Shown here: positions 49,901 to 61,155 of the stretch, one piece after another
Layout: every line of letters begins with the position of its first letter
How positions within the stretch are numbered: the stretch's first letter is position 1
NCBI GenBank assembly: GCA_004369085.1
Contig: ML210203.1
Location: 24,114-88,113, forward strand
DNA from: Coprinopsis marcescibilis
Lineage: Eukaryota; Basidiomycota; Agaricomycetes; Agaricales; Psathyrellaceae
Reading direction: 5' to 3'
Length of the DNA stretch: 64,000 nucleotides
Notes under the pieces: generated by a model
What the model saw: only the letters and a program-made list of their open reading frames with translations
What the model was told of the DNA's origin: nothing
Database searches by the model: none
Made by a program: the position numbers and the translations under genes

Positions 49901-51333
49901 ACGGATTGAAGTCAAGTCAGGTGCCATTTAGCCTTCTGCTCTTTTATCTTCGCGTCCCAGGTTTATTTAGGAGCACCTAGATTGACGAGGATATCTGACT
50001 TAGAGATCGATTCTGGGCGTATGTGAATACTTACCGACAAGGACTAGATAGCATGGCTCCAGCCGATGCTTCACATTGTGTTCTTCCAATCTGCGTCTGG
50101 AAGGTCCCGAGCGATGTCGCCATTTGAAGCAAGCTTGATGATGGGACAAGAACTGTCTTGTGTCACAGGACCGCGGGCTTCGCTCTCCCCGGGAAATATC
50201 GAGAAAGAATGAATACAACAGTGAGTGCTATGTCCGAATTCGAGGTGTGGAACCAATTAACCAGTTGATGGGTTCGTTATGGTGGCCAAACGATGTCACT
50301 GGAAGGGCACATGAACTGTCGCGAGACTAGTAGGGACCCATTGAGACAAGGAACTCTGGTACGCACCTTTGCAGGACAAGCCACATCGAGAGAACAATCC
50401 AGATGGGGAAAGAATTGGTTGAAAGTTGTTGGTATTCCGAGTGAGGACGTGCCGACACCATCCTTAGAAGCGACGATATCCCACTAGGGATCTGAAGGCA
50501 CGGCACATTCGAAAGAGTGTCCTGACCGTCGCCATCATCGCCGAATCGGCTGTTTATGTGGGTTGTAAATTGTGCAGTGCGAGCCACGTTACAAAGGATG
50601 ATGTTCCGACACGAGGGAAACCCTACAAGGAATGCCGTTCTTGGCTAGGCCTGGGGTACAGTTCCAGTAGCGAAATCCGCCGATACTACTCCTTGGGGCG
50701 TTGATCCTATTTCGATTCTAAAATATCAGCAGCACGGGAAGAGACCAACGAACGAAAATAGTCATGGAGCACGCCGCTGTTCTCTTCGACACATGTGGCG
50801 ACTGTTCATCTAGGAAGAGCTAGACCATCGGCAGAGTTCGAGGAGTCATTGTATTTCACAGAGTAGATAGCTGGCTCGTGGTGAAGGAAGAGAATCATTT
50901 CGACTGCATGCTTGAAACTGGCCGCCACAACGTGGTTCGAACCATTGCTGACATATAATTCTCACGGGTCGACATTCAAATTACTGAGAACTTGCTGAGA
51001 ACCCGCAGCGACAAATATATGCGGAGCAGAGGCCATAGTATACGGTACCACAGTATATCTCCTGCACATGATAGAGCAAGGAGAGTGGAGCGTGAGCTTC
51101 TGTTAGAGCGACAGCTGTGTTCAAGATCACATATAATAAACTATCGATGGCAGTCCAAAAGCAAATTAATCGAATAATAGGTCTAGTATATCGTTGTAAG
51201 GTCCCTTGTCTATCCTGCTGTAGATGTGTGTATCTTGCCAAAAATGTCCTAGTAGAGTCCTGGTCAATATACTATCAAGTCCAAAACAAGTTCATCGAAA
51301 ATCGTCAAGGGTCGTTGCGAACAAAGGGACGTG
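47000..51333. other. Gene-poor stretch, right part, possible gene relics
   Basis: No gene can be supported. Short protein-like frames are concentrated on the minus strand: 49557-49333, 49156-48965, 50587-50327 and 51241-50981. They are bounded in places by GT or AG splice-like sites but cannot be chained into one product. The part at 51241-50981 has hydrophobic segments. This may be an old gene or transposon degraded by mutation. Confidence 0.4.
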
Positions 51334-53588
51334 TTAACGGAGTATCGACACCACTCCAGCGAGCAGAGCACCAGATAAAATATGTGCCGCGTATAGAAAT
51401 ATAGAAGGAAGTCCGGCAGTTGCGGGTGCACCGTTAAAGGGAAGATAGGGGCCATCCCCGGGGCGGTTGTCGTCGTTTCCGGAAGGTGATCCACCAAATA
51501 TGGGTCCGCCGCCGACGCCTCCGCCACTGAATTTAGCGCCGTCGGGCTAAACGTGTCTTAGTTAGCGAACCTATGAGCTAAGAGTGGTAGAAACGTACCC
51601 CAATGCTTCTCTCCACATCAGAAAATGCACACGAGTCAGAAGTACAGGTGCACACTCCACCAATCGGATCCCAAAAGGCCGCGGCACAATCGTCGGGCAC
51701 TGCGGGAGTAGTCCGTGTAAATAAATTGTGTAAATCTTTGCAAGACAATGGGCTTACGTCGGTACCGGATCTCTTGATCATCGGGTTGTGCAGGGTTGGG
51801 ATTTTGCGGTGTTGGTTTAGTGGAGGGGCAGCCGTACTGGTTCGATATAAATTTGAGGACTTTTAATTATCGCTGTCAGGAATAACAAGCTTACACAGGT
51901 GAAGAAAGGGAATTCAGAGAAAGGGCAACGAGCAAGGAGTCCGCCCTGATTTGAAGGAACTCCGTTGCAGATGGGCACGGCAGGGTCGGGGCGAGTCGGG
52001 CGGCATTGGAACGAAGGAATCGAACCAACTTGCGACGCTGGTACTGGATTCCTTACCCAATCTAACAGTTGCTCGTTCGAAACAATCCAGACTACGAGAT
52101 GTGGTGTCACATGCGCGCCCGGGCGAAGTAGGGGTAAACCCACCGTTATCATGGTCCTGCGCCCAGTCAAGGAACCTGTTGATCATTTCTACCGTACGGG
52201 GGCGGGCTGTGACGCCCGGATAGCTCATCTGGTGATTACGCAAGGATCAGGGATGTCCATTTGGTGAGCTCCGAAAAACGCACTCACCGACACATGGATT
52301 GGATGAGTATATAGTCCTATCGGCTGCCTGTTATTGGTGTAATGGTCGGTAAACGTAGCTTGCATGTACCGCAGGGTAGCCTGATCATCAGGCCGGTTAT
52401 TTCCATTGGCAGCTTCCCTGAAAGACCACCAGTGTCAGCACGTAGACAAGTGACATTGTTGTCAGAGCCACTCTTACAGCCATGGGTCCATCAAGTGTCG
52501 GCCACCTACTCCCCGCTCGTCGAAGAAAGCGTACATTGGAATTTCCCATAGCCCAGGAAGCCTAGGCTCGCCTTGACACAGACCTTCCGTCAAGCAGTTG
52601 TTAGCGAGCCCATTATCCAGTGTATACGGCCAGTAAGCGTCCGTGCTGGGATCTGTAACCGGAACTGAGGCAACAGCGCTCGAGTCGTAAAGGAACTCAG
52701 ACTTGTGTAAGGTCCTCAAGGTGTCCGCATTGAAGTCGAGGAACGGGGCTCTGAACCCTTTGATGGAACTCAAAGGAATCCCCGCAAGCGCGTTGAGCGC
52801 AATCAGATTTCCGTTGATTTCTTCAGCTGCGGGGGTCCCCACATGGGTCATCCTGCAAATATCAGATACATGCGCGAGTGAGTAAATGAGGTTTCGTTAA
52901 TAGCGGTGCAGGTACATACGTATGGTCCGCAATCTCATTGCCTGCTGCATACCAATCTAAGATTTAAATCCATGCGCCAGCCGTTAATCAGAACGTTTCA
53001 GAGATGGAAAGCTTAATAAAACCTCCTTACCGGTGACCATGGTGTAGTTGGTGTAATCCAGGGACGTGAAGTAGGTCATCTTGGGGCTGCATTCGTTGGG
53101 GTTTCTTCGTTGCGCAAGGAATTGGTTGACTGCATCGAGGGTATAGGACTGAATAGCGTCGTCCGCACTGAAAACTATAAACTGAGGTACTTGAGCCTGT
53201 ACGCAAATGATATGATGTCAGTAAATCGCTGAGTCACCCATATCCAGTTTGAAACGCCGGAGTTACTATTCTGAAAGCACGATTCGCGAAGCAGGACCAC
53301 AAGGCCTCGAACCGCGGATTAAGCGGAACGATGCCTATAATCATAATCACATATGTGATCCAGCAGGAAATGCGATCAAGGGAGGAGTTGAAGGGTAGAT
53401 AGAAGACTTACGGGGTCAAGTCCGCCAGGCGGACTTGTGCTGGCACACTGACAGGTTGGAAGTCGGCATGTCGATGGGTCACACGAATAACCGGTGGCCT
53501 CTGGGCTCGTCGTCGGACCATCGCTGCCACCGTCTTGAGCAACAGCTAGAGCGACGAGTGTCGCAAAGAATATGTGACACAGCTGCAT
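51334..53588 (-). CDS. Secreted, probably GPI-anchored polysaccharide deacetylase (chitin deacetylase-like)
   Basis: Ten exons: 53588-53412, 53196-53031, 52956-52920, 52852-52478, 52417-52288, 52228-52144, 52091-51895, 51836-51758, 51699-51599 and 51546-51334; 519 residues. The signal peptide is at 1-17 (MQLCHIFFATLVALAVA), followed by a Cys-rich segment (YSCDPSTCRLPTCQC). The NodB-type domain carries Asp71-Asp72 (VFSADDAIQ), the metal pair His126-x3-His130 (HTMTH) and RAPFLDFN; VWIVSNEQLLDWV marks its end. A second Cys-rich part leads to a Gly/Ser/Pro segment and a hydrophobic tail (about the last 23 residues), typical of GPI attachment. The family removes acetyl groups from chitin or other N-acetylated wall polymers. 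Motif 1 differs from the usual TFDDGP, so substrate and activity need care. Intron 1 is unusually long (215 nt). Confidence 0.92.
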
Positions 53589-54378
53589 TCCGGATAGAAC
53601 GGAACGTCAAGAGGGCAGCTGTGGCGGCTGGCCACTGCTGACGCAGGTATCGATTATTAGTGGGGTCTAGGGATGGGACGGGGAAAAAGAGTGACTGTGG
53701 TCAGGAGATTATATAGCAAATAGAAGAAGACACGCTGTAAGGAATGTAAAAAGTGAGGGAAGGAGATAGAATTCCGAAAAAGTCGAGTTGGGGAAAGGAA
53801 TAAGTGCCCCGTGATGCCAGCCACCTCAGCTATAACTCAAAAGAAGCGGCGTATTGACAGCGAGAACAGATGGGACTTCCCATGCCCATATGATAGAAAA
53901 GCTGCTCGGGGATGTCAGGGATGCAAGCTAGGAAAAGTCTAATCATATCAGAAAGTCGCGTACATTTTGCTCTCCTCCGCCTTGGACGTACTAATCTTGA
54001 CTCGCAACGGTTAACTTGATTGCAGACTAAACGGCAAGAAAGCCTGGTTGACCCGGCCCCAAAGCGAGGTGTCTATTGGTGCATGTGTGAGTTGCGCTGC
54101 CGAAGAAGCAAGGATTTCGACGTGGCGAGGCCGTGGTTGGAGGTTGAGGCAACGACAATGATCGGGGGCGCCCACAAATGCCCAGTTATCCCCTTCTGGA
54201 CATTACATCAACCCGCCTATCCATCAAACGTCGGTAATCCCGCCCCGCCAAGCGTCGAGGTCTACGATTAAATGAGTTTGGCCGAGATTTGAATTTAATT
54301 TGGCTGGCGTTCCTTCGTGTTTCTTGCATTTCTTGTAAGTAAAAAGGAATAAATAAAGTAAAGAACTGAAATTACAGT
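53589..54378. other. Intergenic: deacetylase promoter and F-box 3' region
   Basis: This lies upstream of the deacetylase and downstream of the F-box gene, both on the minus strand. The first part should be the deacetylase promoter and the AT-rich part near 54,290-54,378 the 3' untranslated region of the F-box gene. No further gene was seen. Confidence 0.5.
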
Positions 54379-56079
54379 TCACGTCTCCGTTTTACTACTA
54401 TTCCTGACGAACTCCGCCTCCTTTCCGTTAACCTCCAAGTGCTGCAGGTGAAGCTTCTTTGCTTTAACGATATCAATGATTGATTCAAACATATCGTTCG
54501 CCTCGATGTATGAGTTGTGACCCGTTACGGTGAGGAGGCGAAGGGCGGGGAATATCGATAGCCAGCGAGGAAGGATAGTCAACAGGGGCATATCCGTCTT
54601 GACAAACTCCTCCTCTATAAGCAAGGTAATGCTGTTGATAAGGTCAAGGCAGGAGTTGTCCGGGTTGCTGGAAGGGACAGCGTTCATATCCTCAAACATC
54701 CTCCACGCGGGACTATCGCCTAGCCTGACTTCTAGACACAGCATGAGGGGCCGAAGGTGGTCGCGCAACAATGAAGGGATGGAAGGACTAGGAAAAGGTC
54801 GAAGCCAGTGCGAGAACCCTTCATTGCGCAGCTTATATGTGATACAAAGGTTTTCGAGAGACTCCAAGCCACGTTGCTGTGCCGATAGTAGCTTGAAAAC
54901 CCAGTTTGCAGGTGCGTGTAGCGTCATGAGGTTGGGAAAGTCCGGGAAATGGCCGGCGTTGAATGAATCCAGGCTGTCGACCTCCCGGTTTAAAGTGAGG
55001 GAGGTGAGTCTCGGAAACGTTCCTACAAACTTGAGCAAATCAGGTGGATCCAGCTGGCGGACTTTGGAGAAGGAAAGCTCTGTAAGGTCGGGTGCTGCAT
55101 TCGAAAGAAGGTCGAAAATGGCTGGCCAACATTTGTGATTGATGGATAGGTTTGCTAGATGAAGCTGCTCCAGTTCGCTAAAGCGCGCCGCCGATATCGT
55201 CCATTGGAGGAGAGGAGGGGTGAGGAACATCATGGATTGGATCGTAAGGTTCTTGAGCTTGTTATTCGATTGAGCGGCTGGCGAAAGATTGGTGAGAACG
55301 AGCGAGATGTTATGGGCCCGTTTGAATTCCCAGTTTTCTCCTTTCGTAACCTTGGGCATTCGTTTCACATCCTCCACCACATCTCCGCTCTTGCTGGACG
55401 AAAAGAAGGTTTTCACTGCTTCGATAGGATTTATGAGCTTGCTGCTGCCCGGCCGTATCCGACGGAAGGCAAACAGGTGTCCCAAACATCTCCCACCCTT
55501 CAAGACGAGGGAAGAACACGACCTTTCCAAAATCGTGTTCATCAACACCCCCATGGAATTGGACCACTCCTGCACAGTCCCCTGGTCGATCCTGTACGTG
55601 TTGCTGCAGCAGTAACACGTGTCGTTGCTAAACAGTAGGATGACCTTGGTGACTGACTCCAGCTTCTTAACGAGGCTGGAGGTGCGATTGACGCAGCGAA
55701 TTAGGCCGCAGATATTGCTGTCGCATGCCGGGAATTTGAGAACGAGGCGTTCAATGCTGGTAACGCTTAGGGATATTCGTAGGAAGGGGATGGGGTCGGT
55801 ATGATGAGGATCTTCGGTTAGGACGATCTTGACCTGCTTCTGGGGGTTCTTGATGCCGAAGCGCGTGAAGCAGATGGTAAGGCATATATCATGCAGGCGT
55901 CGGGATGCTTGGCACAGTGCGTGCAGGTCCTTATTGACAATCGCAGGTCGATCTAAGATGAGCAGAAGCAACTCATCTGGTAGGTCCAACAAGTCAGCCA
56001 CCTTGCGATCGTTGAGAAAGGATAACGAAGGCGCTGCCATGTGCGATGGGGGAGGGGGACGGTGTAGGTAGCCACTCAT
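54379..56079 (-). CDS. F-box protein with leucine-rich C-terminal region
   Basis: A single exon of 566 residues. The F-box-like segment is at about 30-70 (LLDLPDELLLLILDRPAIVNKDLHALCQASRRLHDI), where the LPDELL core is typical. The rest has irregular leucine-rich segments (LEQLHLANLSI, LTELSFSKVRQL, LTSLTLNREVDSL), as in the large, fast-evolving F-box/LRR families of mushrooms. Such proteins bind Skp1 and choose targets for SCF ubiquitin ligases; the target is unknown. An internal ATG 39 nt downstream (MAAPSLSFL) is an alternative start. Lack of introns is unusual next to its neighbours but common in this family. It lies between the deacetylase and C2H2 factor B on the same strand. Confidence 0.85.
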   Translation of the reverse strand: MSGYLHRPPPPSHMAAPSLSFLNDRKVADLLDLPDELLLLILDRPAIVNKDLHALCQASRRLHDICLTICFTRFGIKNPQKQVKIVLTEDPHHTDPIPFLRISLSVTSIERLVLKFPACDSNICGLIRCVNRTSSLVKKLESVTKVILLFSNDTCYCCSNTYRIDQGTVQEWSNSMGVLMNTILERSCSSLVLKGGRCLGHLFAFRRIRPGSSKLINPIEAVKTFFSSSKSGDVVEDVKRMPKVTKGENWEFKRAHNISLVLTNLSPAAQSNNKLKNLTIQSMMFLTPPLLQWTISAARFSELEQLHLANLSINHKCWPAIFDLLSNAAPDLTELSFSKVRQLDPPDLLKFVGTFPRLTSLTLNREVDSLDSFNAGHFPDFPNLMTLHAPANWVFKLLSAQQRGLESLENLCITYKLRNEGFSHWLRPFPSPSIPSLLRDHLRPLMLCLEVRLGDSPAWRMFEDMNAVPSSNPDNSCLDLINSITLLIEEEFVKTDMPLLTILPRWLSIFPALRLLTVTGHNSYIEANDMFESIIDIVKAKKLHLQHLEVNGKEAEFVRNSSKTET

Positions 56080-56991
56080 CTCGCTGGACGTCGCTAGTGA
56101 GAAAAAAGCCCTGAAGACAGGAAAAACAACGAGAAACGCACTTCAGTTGTTGGGAAACAATAAATACAACAGAAAATCAGGGATGTGCCGTGATTGCCTG
56201 CAACAGGAACGACCAATCTGCGGTGCATGAACTTAGTAACAGCTACGATGTAGTAACACCAGATGTTTCAAGGGCAAATATTCCCTTAAGGACGGCGCCG
56301 TTGTTGTCCTGTTCCACTGTAGTTGTCCTGCGCAGTGATGAAGGTCCGGTGACGACGCAGGAACCACAGAATACAATTCAGCCCAAGAAAAAGTACAGGA
56401 ACCGCTCAGAGGGATGGTGGTGGATGATAACAGTCGTCTGCCAGTGGTGTCATCTTACCCAGAAAGACAACGAAGGCTATAGGGTCCTGAGGTAGAGAGT
56501 GTCTGCATGGTGTGATGAGATCAGCAAAACGTCAGGAATATCTCCACTTGGGTGGTCCCCTGACAATGTTGACACGGGGAAAGGAAACCTACACACTTGG
56601 AGTCTCCAAAATGAAACATACGGAGGGTAAAGTATATCCCTGCAAGGTAGATGACAATCAAATATATCACTGTGGCAGTAGTATCGTATGAATTGAAGCT
56701 TATCTGTACATACACAAGCGAGGGGGAACATAGGATTCGAGAAGGTAGTTCTGAACGTACTACACTGGCTTTAAACGATAGTACAATGCATTATTCAAAG
56801 AATAGAGGCAATAAATGATAAATTATCCAGCTAGTGGGGGATCCCAAGGGAAATGAACAAGGGGGAGGCTTTTGGAGAGGCATTAGAAGGGAAGATAAGG
56901 GCTATAGGTTGGAAGTCTAGACCAGGGGTGCCAGATAAAAGAATGCTGCTGGCCAAGGCTCGCCCTTGGCGAGCAAGAGTCAAGAAGTGGT
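56080..56991. other. Intergenic between the F-box gene and C2H2 factor B
   Basis: This probably contains the F-box promoter and the 3' untranslated region of factor B. Only short unsupported open frames are present. Confidence 0.5.
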
Positions 56992-58199
56992 TCAGTAGGT
57001 CAACTGATCCTTTGAATACTCCGAACGCTGCCAAGGATATGTGGATGAGCGAGTTTCAGTCGGCGATTGAGGAAGCTCTGTGCGGAGCGATGAAACTGCC
57101 ATGTTAGTCACGAGGCGCATTGGCTCCGTGCTGGTTTCAAAAGGCGCTGAGTTCACGTAGCCGGTGTATAAGGCGGGTTGATGGTCATATATCGTGCGGG
57201 GTCGGGCAGGGAGTGTAGGAGAGTCGGGGTCAACTTCCGACCCTGGTGAGTTGGGCTCCGCCTCTGGGGTGTCCGCCGAGGGAGGTGTGGAAGGCCGCGA
57301 GGTACTTCCAACCGACTTGGAGCCCCTAGCCGCCTTGGCCTGCTTGTGGACCTTGAGATGTTGAAGAAGATTATCGTGCCTATTAAAAAACTTTTCGCAA
57401 GATGGGTACGAGCACTTGAAGGCTGGAAATTTGTTTGTATCAGTAACAGGTATCGAATTGCCAAGGTGCCACTCACGTTTCTCGTGTGTATGGATAGACC
57501 GAATATGTCGTTTCAGATGCTCTCCACGGTGAAAACATTTTCCACAGCCTTCAACCTTGCAAATATAATAGCGCTTCTCTGGCTGAATTGCGAGGTCTAC
57601 GGTTTCAGCAGTTGGAACACGACGGCCTCGGCTCTTTTTGGTGAGATTTGGAACGGGTGTGGGGAAGAAAGCACGCGTCCTTGACATACGCCGTTCCCCA
57701 GCCTCGCCGGATACGGTGGAGACTTCGAGGAACGTAATTCGACTGGGTTGCGAGGGGGTTGAGTCGTCGCCCTCAGCTTCTGGATCAGGGCTAGTATTGG
57801 TGGAGGTTTCTGCCGTGGGCGGTTCAATAGGGGGTGAAGGCGGAACAGAAAGCTCCTTTTCGACGGTTTCCTCCTCCTCGGATGCCTGCCTCGACGCAAC
57901 TTGTGCCCTTTTTGCTGAAGTCTGTGCCCGCTTCTTGGACTCTGGAGCTGCGTCATCTGCAAGTCGGCGCTTAGCAACACGACCTGTCTGCGAGCGTGTC
58001 ACGCGTCGAGCAGTAGAGGTTTCGGATACATTATCTGGTACTTGGGACTCTGAAGTAACACGCTGTTCCTATAGGATGGACATAGGAGTTGTGAGCCTGC
58101 TCAATATGCGTGAATAGCACTAGGACATACCTGATTCTGTTCCTCGGAGACAGTTGCTGTATCCTTTTTAGTGTTTGCTGAAATTTTCTTTGGGCTCAT
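56992..58199 (-). CDS. C2H2 zinc-finger transcription factor B (paralogue of factor A)
   Basis: Three exons: 58199-58131, 58068-57477 and 57422-56992; 363 residues. The first exon gives MSPKKISANTKKDTATVSEE. A basic region (TRSQTGRVAKRR, SKKRAQTSAKRA) suggests nuclear import. The motif PVPNLTKKSRGRRVPT is at 161-176, as in factor A. Finger 1 uses Cys193, Cys198, His211 and His216 (C-x4-C-x12-H-x4-H); finger 2 uses Cys224, Cys229, His242 and His246. They are separated by HTHEKPF, and an intron falls right after HEK, the same place as in factor A. The tail is Ser/Pro/Thr-rich. The fingers are of the Msn2/Com2 kind, so binding of a stress-type element is plausible but not shown. The gene is divergent from CorA transporter 2, about 3 kb away. 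Confidence 0.92.
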
Positions 58200-58765
58200 G
58201 GTTGAGATTTCTGCGTTAGGAATGGCGGGAGAAGCGGAAAGTCGTGTGGTTCAAAATGGCCGAGAAAACTGGTCGATTCACTTCGTTCGACCAATGCTCG
58301 ATGTGAGATGGTGCTAGTGAAGCAGTCTGAGAACAGGCTCACCAGGAGTTGCTTCAGAGAGCAGATTGTGTCAAAATCTGAGGTGATAGTCGACTCAGAA
58401 GGCGTTGAAGTAGATAGGGGTGGTGATGTTGCCCAGGGGGAGCATGAAAAGCCCCTGTTCAGAGAAAAGCGGAAGTATTCCCTGGGCATTTTTGTCGTGG
58501 GAATATTGAGTGAGTCAGCCACCTTACAAGTCCATGTGTTCCCAGGCTCTCTTGAACCTGAACCCCATCCTCGACAACCGTGACCAAGGTTATGATAATG
58601 CTGACTACATCTCACATTCCTTGCACCTTCTGGCGATCTGCTTGTAATTCTCTTCTGGCTGTGATTTCTCTTGTTCGCGATCTCTTTACCTTCATCGGCC
58701 AATTATCGCATACAGGACATCCCCCTCAGAATAGTACGACTCGAGTTTCGACGTCTTGGTAGCAG
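58200..58765. other. Upstream region of C2H2 factor B
   Basis: Probable promoter of factor B. A 168-codon minus-strand open frame ends here just before the factor B start (stop at 58196) but shows no recognisable domain and is best read as promoter or leader sequence. Confidence 0.45.
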
Positions 58766-59294
58766 ATGGCTATCAGGCTTAATTTTGACTCCGAACAACT
58801 GCACCTCTTGCCTCGACGTCCCTCCTCGACTGCGTCAGGTTTGATGTTGGTTAGTGCTCGAAACGGGCCAATACTTTGCTTTCTCTTCGCTAGGTCGGCA
58901 CATACGCGTATCGTTGGCCCATCTTTTGGGTTTCCAGGAGGATGTCAATGACTGGGAGGAGCTCCGTAAAAACTGTCCAAGGATAAGTTGGTCTTGCACC
59001 CTGACTGGCGCCCAATGTACTTTTTTCGCCGGTCCACCAATGCCTCTGCCCTATCTATACCTCCTTGCCGATTTCCTATTTTGCCTCCCTCGCCCCTACA
59101 CCTCCAAACGGCGAAATCCCTGCCGTGATGTTTGGCCTCACCTGGGACGAAGGTGGCGTTTTTCTGACGGCAACCCATCTGTGATGTGCTCCCGATGTGA
59201 CGGCCGTTTTTTGTATGGGATCTATGTTTTTGTCCCACCTGGCTCCCATATGTCCGCCAAAAAGATTTCTTTATGCACTTTAAAGGACCAGTAA
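58766..59294 (+). CDS. Possible small hypothetical protein
   Basis: A two-exon model, 58766-58838 and 58894-59294, gives 157 residues, joined by an intron GTTTGA to CGCTAG that keeps frame. The first about 55 residues (from MAIRLNFDSEQLHLLPRRP to LLGFQEDVNDWEELRKN) look protein-like; the rest is richer in Cys, Pro and aromatic residues and less convincing. No family is recognised. It could be a young gene, a fragment or a leader transcript between the two paralogue pairs. Confidence 0.3.
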
Positions 59295-61031
59295 CCCACG
59301 AGAGTGAGTTTTGAAGGTATATAACAGCAATTAAGTATATAAGTATCCATTTATTACATTTAGGGCAGTGGAGGTCCCTGTGCTCAACAAGAATGCGAAC
59401 TCAAGAACTCTTTGAGCAGTTAGCGAAGTGCCCAGCTCGCGCGAAAAGATTTGAATCTCCGACAGGAATTCAACATACGCCAAACAGAGAGCGCCCACAC
59501 CGTTTGATCTCAAACCGTCATGCGCGCTCGCGTTTTCGACCCTTGACCCCCTTCTTTGCTGTGGTTGCCGGTGAGTGATTAGTTTCAAGCTTTGGTCAGG
59601 CTCTAACCATATCTACAGGCCTCTTGTCTCGACTCTCTATTCAGATTTCCGATGGTGGCAGTTAACTGGAGAGGTCTCGGCGTGCTGGTGTGTTGTAGGA
59701 ATAGGCAGTATCAGGCATTAAAACATTCACTGACATATGCCTTTTCCCAGACTCACGCAGGATATGCAGTTTTGGTTGGCTAAGTTTGGGTAGCGGCGTA
59801 AGCTGAGGGATTCTAGAGTTTGGTAGGCATTCTCCCACCAAACGTGTTTTGTTTCCGAGTGCTGACAGCAACAATAGGTTTAGCTTGTAGCAGTCCAGTC
59901 AGACAAGTAATAGATATATGTAGTAGTATGTACTGTATGTGACATGTCTGCTATGTAACTAGAATGCTTTACCTATCCAATACATGATATTCTGCTCGAA
60001 TCTGTGTGCCAGCATCGAAATCAAAAATCCAAGAAAATCCCTAAAATAATCTGATAAATGAGAATTCACAAAAATGTGTATTTATTGAGACCTGGTGGAC
60101 ACATTTTTATGCTATGTGGCCTCCACGGCGACAGCATGGTATTAGGGCGATCAAAACCTGGTCTCCAGGTGTCTGCATCGTATCGCTGACGAGACGGCGT
60201 GGAAATCACATCTCGGCCAAAACGTTTGATCCAGCCTTCTCCCATTTGACGGTGTACTTCCCAAACACCTTGGCCAACTACAATTAATGAAAGCAGCTAG
60301 CTCCCTCGATGCTGACTGCAACCGCTTCATGCACAAGCGACGGTCACCCCATGGAAGGCATCGTGAACGTTAAATCATGGTCTTACGAATGGCGGGCAAT
60401 GTGAGAACTTCGTCCCACATCAAAGGATGAGATGAGTATGCTCGGTGCGGGCGTCCGCCCAGAGACGCCTGCATCTCTCGTCCGCACTCATGCCAGAGTA
60501 ACTCCCTCGCCATCAAAAGCGGGGGCCTTGACTCCTCCCTCTCAGCTCGTGTCAGCACACAGGACTTGCAACCTTTTCTAATTCTCTCCAATCCAAAGGC
60601 GACTTTCGCACATTACACATCTTCCACCTGTTTCGTTCGTCTTGAAAGTCAGCCCGTATGTCACTTATTTATGAGGCGGTATATGCCCATTCTATCGTTC
60701 TTCAATGACAATGACCTTTGTTGATTGTTGCCATTGATCTACATTTCCCTTAGGCTTGAGAATCTGTATGTATTCATGAATGGAAATTATCTCCCCAATG
60801 CGGACCAGCTTGGGTTTGGCTTGGGTATAGCTTACATCTGCCAAGCGACCTGGTGACAAGCGTTCCGACGCGCGACGAGCGCAGAACGTAAAACTTCGCC
60901 ATGACTGCCATGGCCAATGTACGCAATTACTGCACTCGACATTCTGTGGTGATGCATCACAGGGCTGGGAATTTTCTGTCAATCAGCATCAGCGAAGTAC
61001 AGCATTTGCCAGTGCCTCGAGGTCCAGGGCG
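59295..61031. other. Intergenic upstream of CorA transporter 2
   Basis: AT-rich between about 59,880 and 60,120. Open frames are short and on both strands; a minus-strand frame at 60982-60692 is the longest and has no recognisable product. The right end should contain the CorA transporter 2 promoter. Confidence 0.45.
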
Positions 61032-61139
61032 ATGACGGCAGAGTCCTCCAGGTCTTGTCCTCATTGCTTCCAATCTCTCAAGGCCAACCTTCCTGCCGCT
61101 ACATCGACGGTAGGTTTCGTTCAGTACTCACATACCTAA
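61032..61139 (+). promoter_or_regulatory. Upstream open reading frame of CorA transporter 2
   Basis: A 35-codon frame begins MTAESSRSCPHCFQSL and ends at TAA 61137-61139, only 16 nt before the main ATG at 61156. If it is in the leader of the mature mRNA it could lower translation of the transporter, as short upstream frames commonly do. The transcript start is not visible, so this is inferred from position. Confidence 0.4.
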
Positions 61140-61155
61140 GATACTCCTCGCCAAA

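Noticed and set aside
58196..58702. 168-codon minus-strand frame upstream of C2H2 factor B
   Set aside because: No recognisable protein and it ends at the factor B start; more likely promoter or leader sequence.
61032..61140. Extra in-frame 5' exon of CorA transporter 2 joined by a 31-nt intron
   Set aside because: The intron would be shorter than any other here; the small upstream frame with its own stop is simpler.
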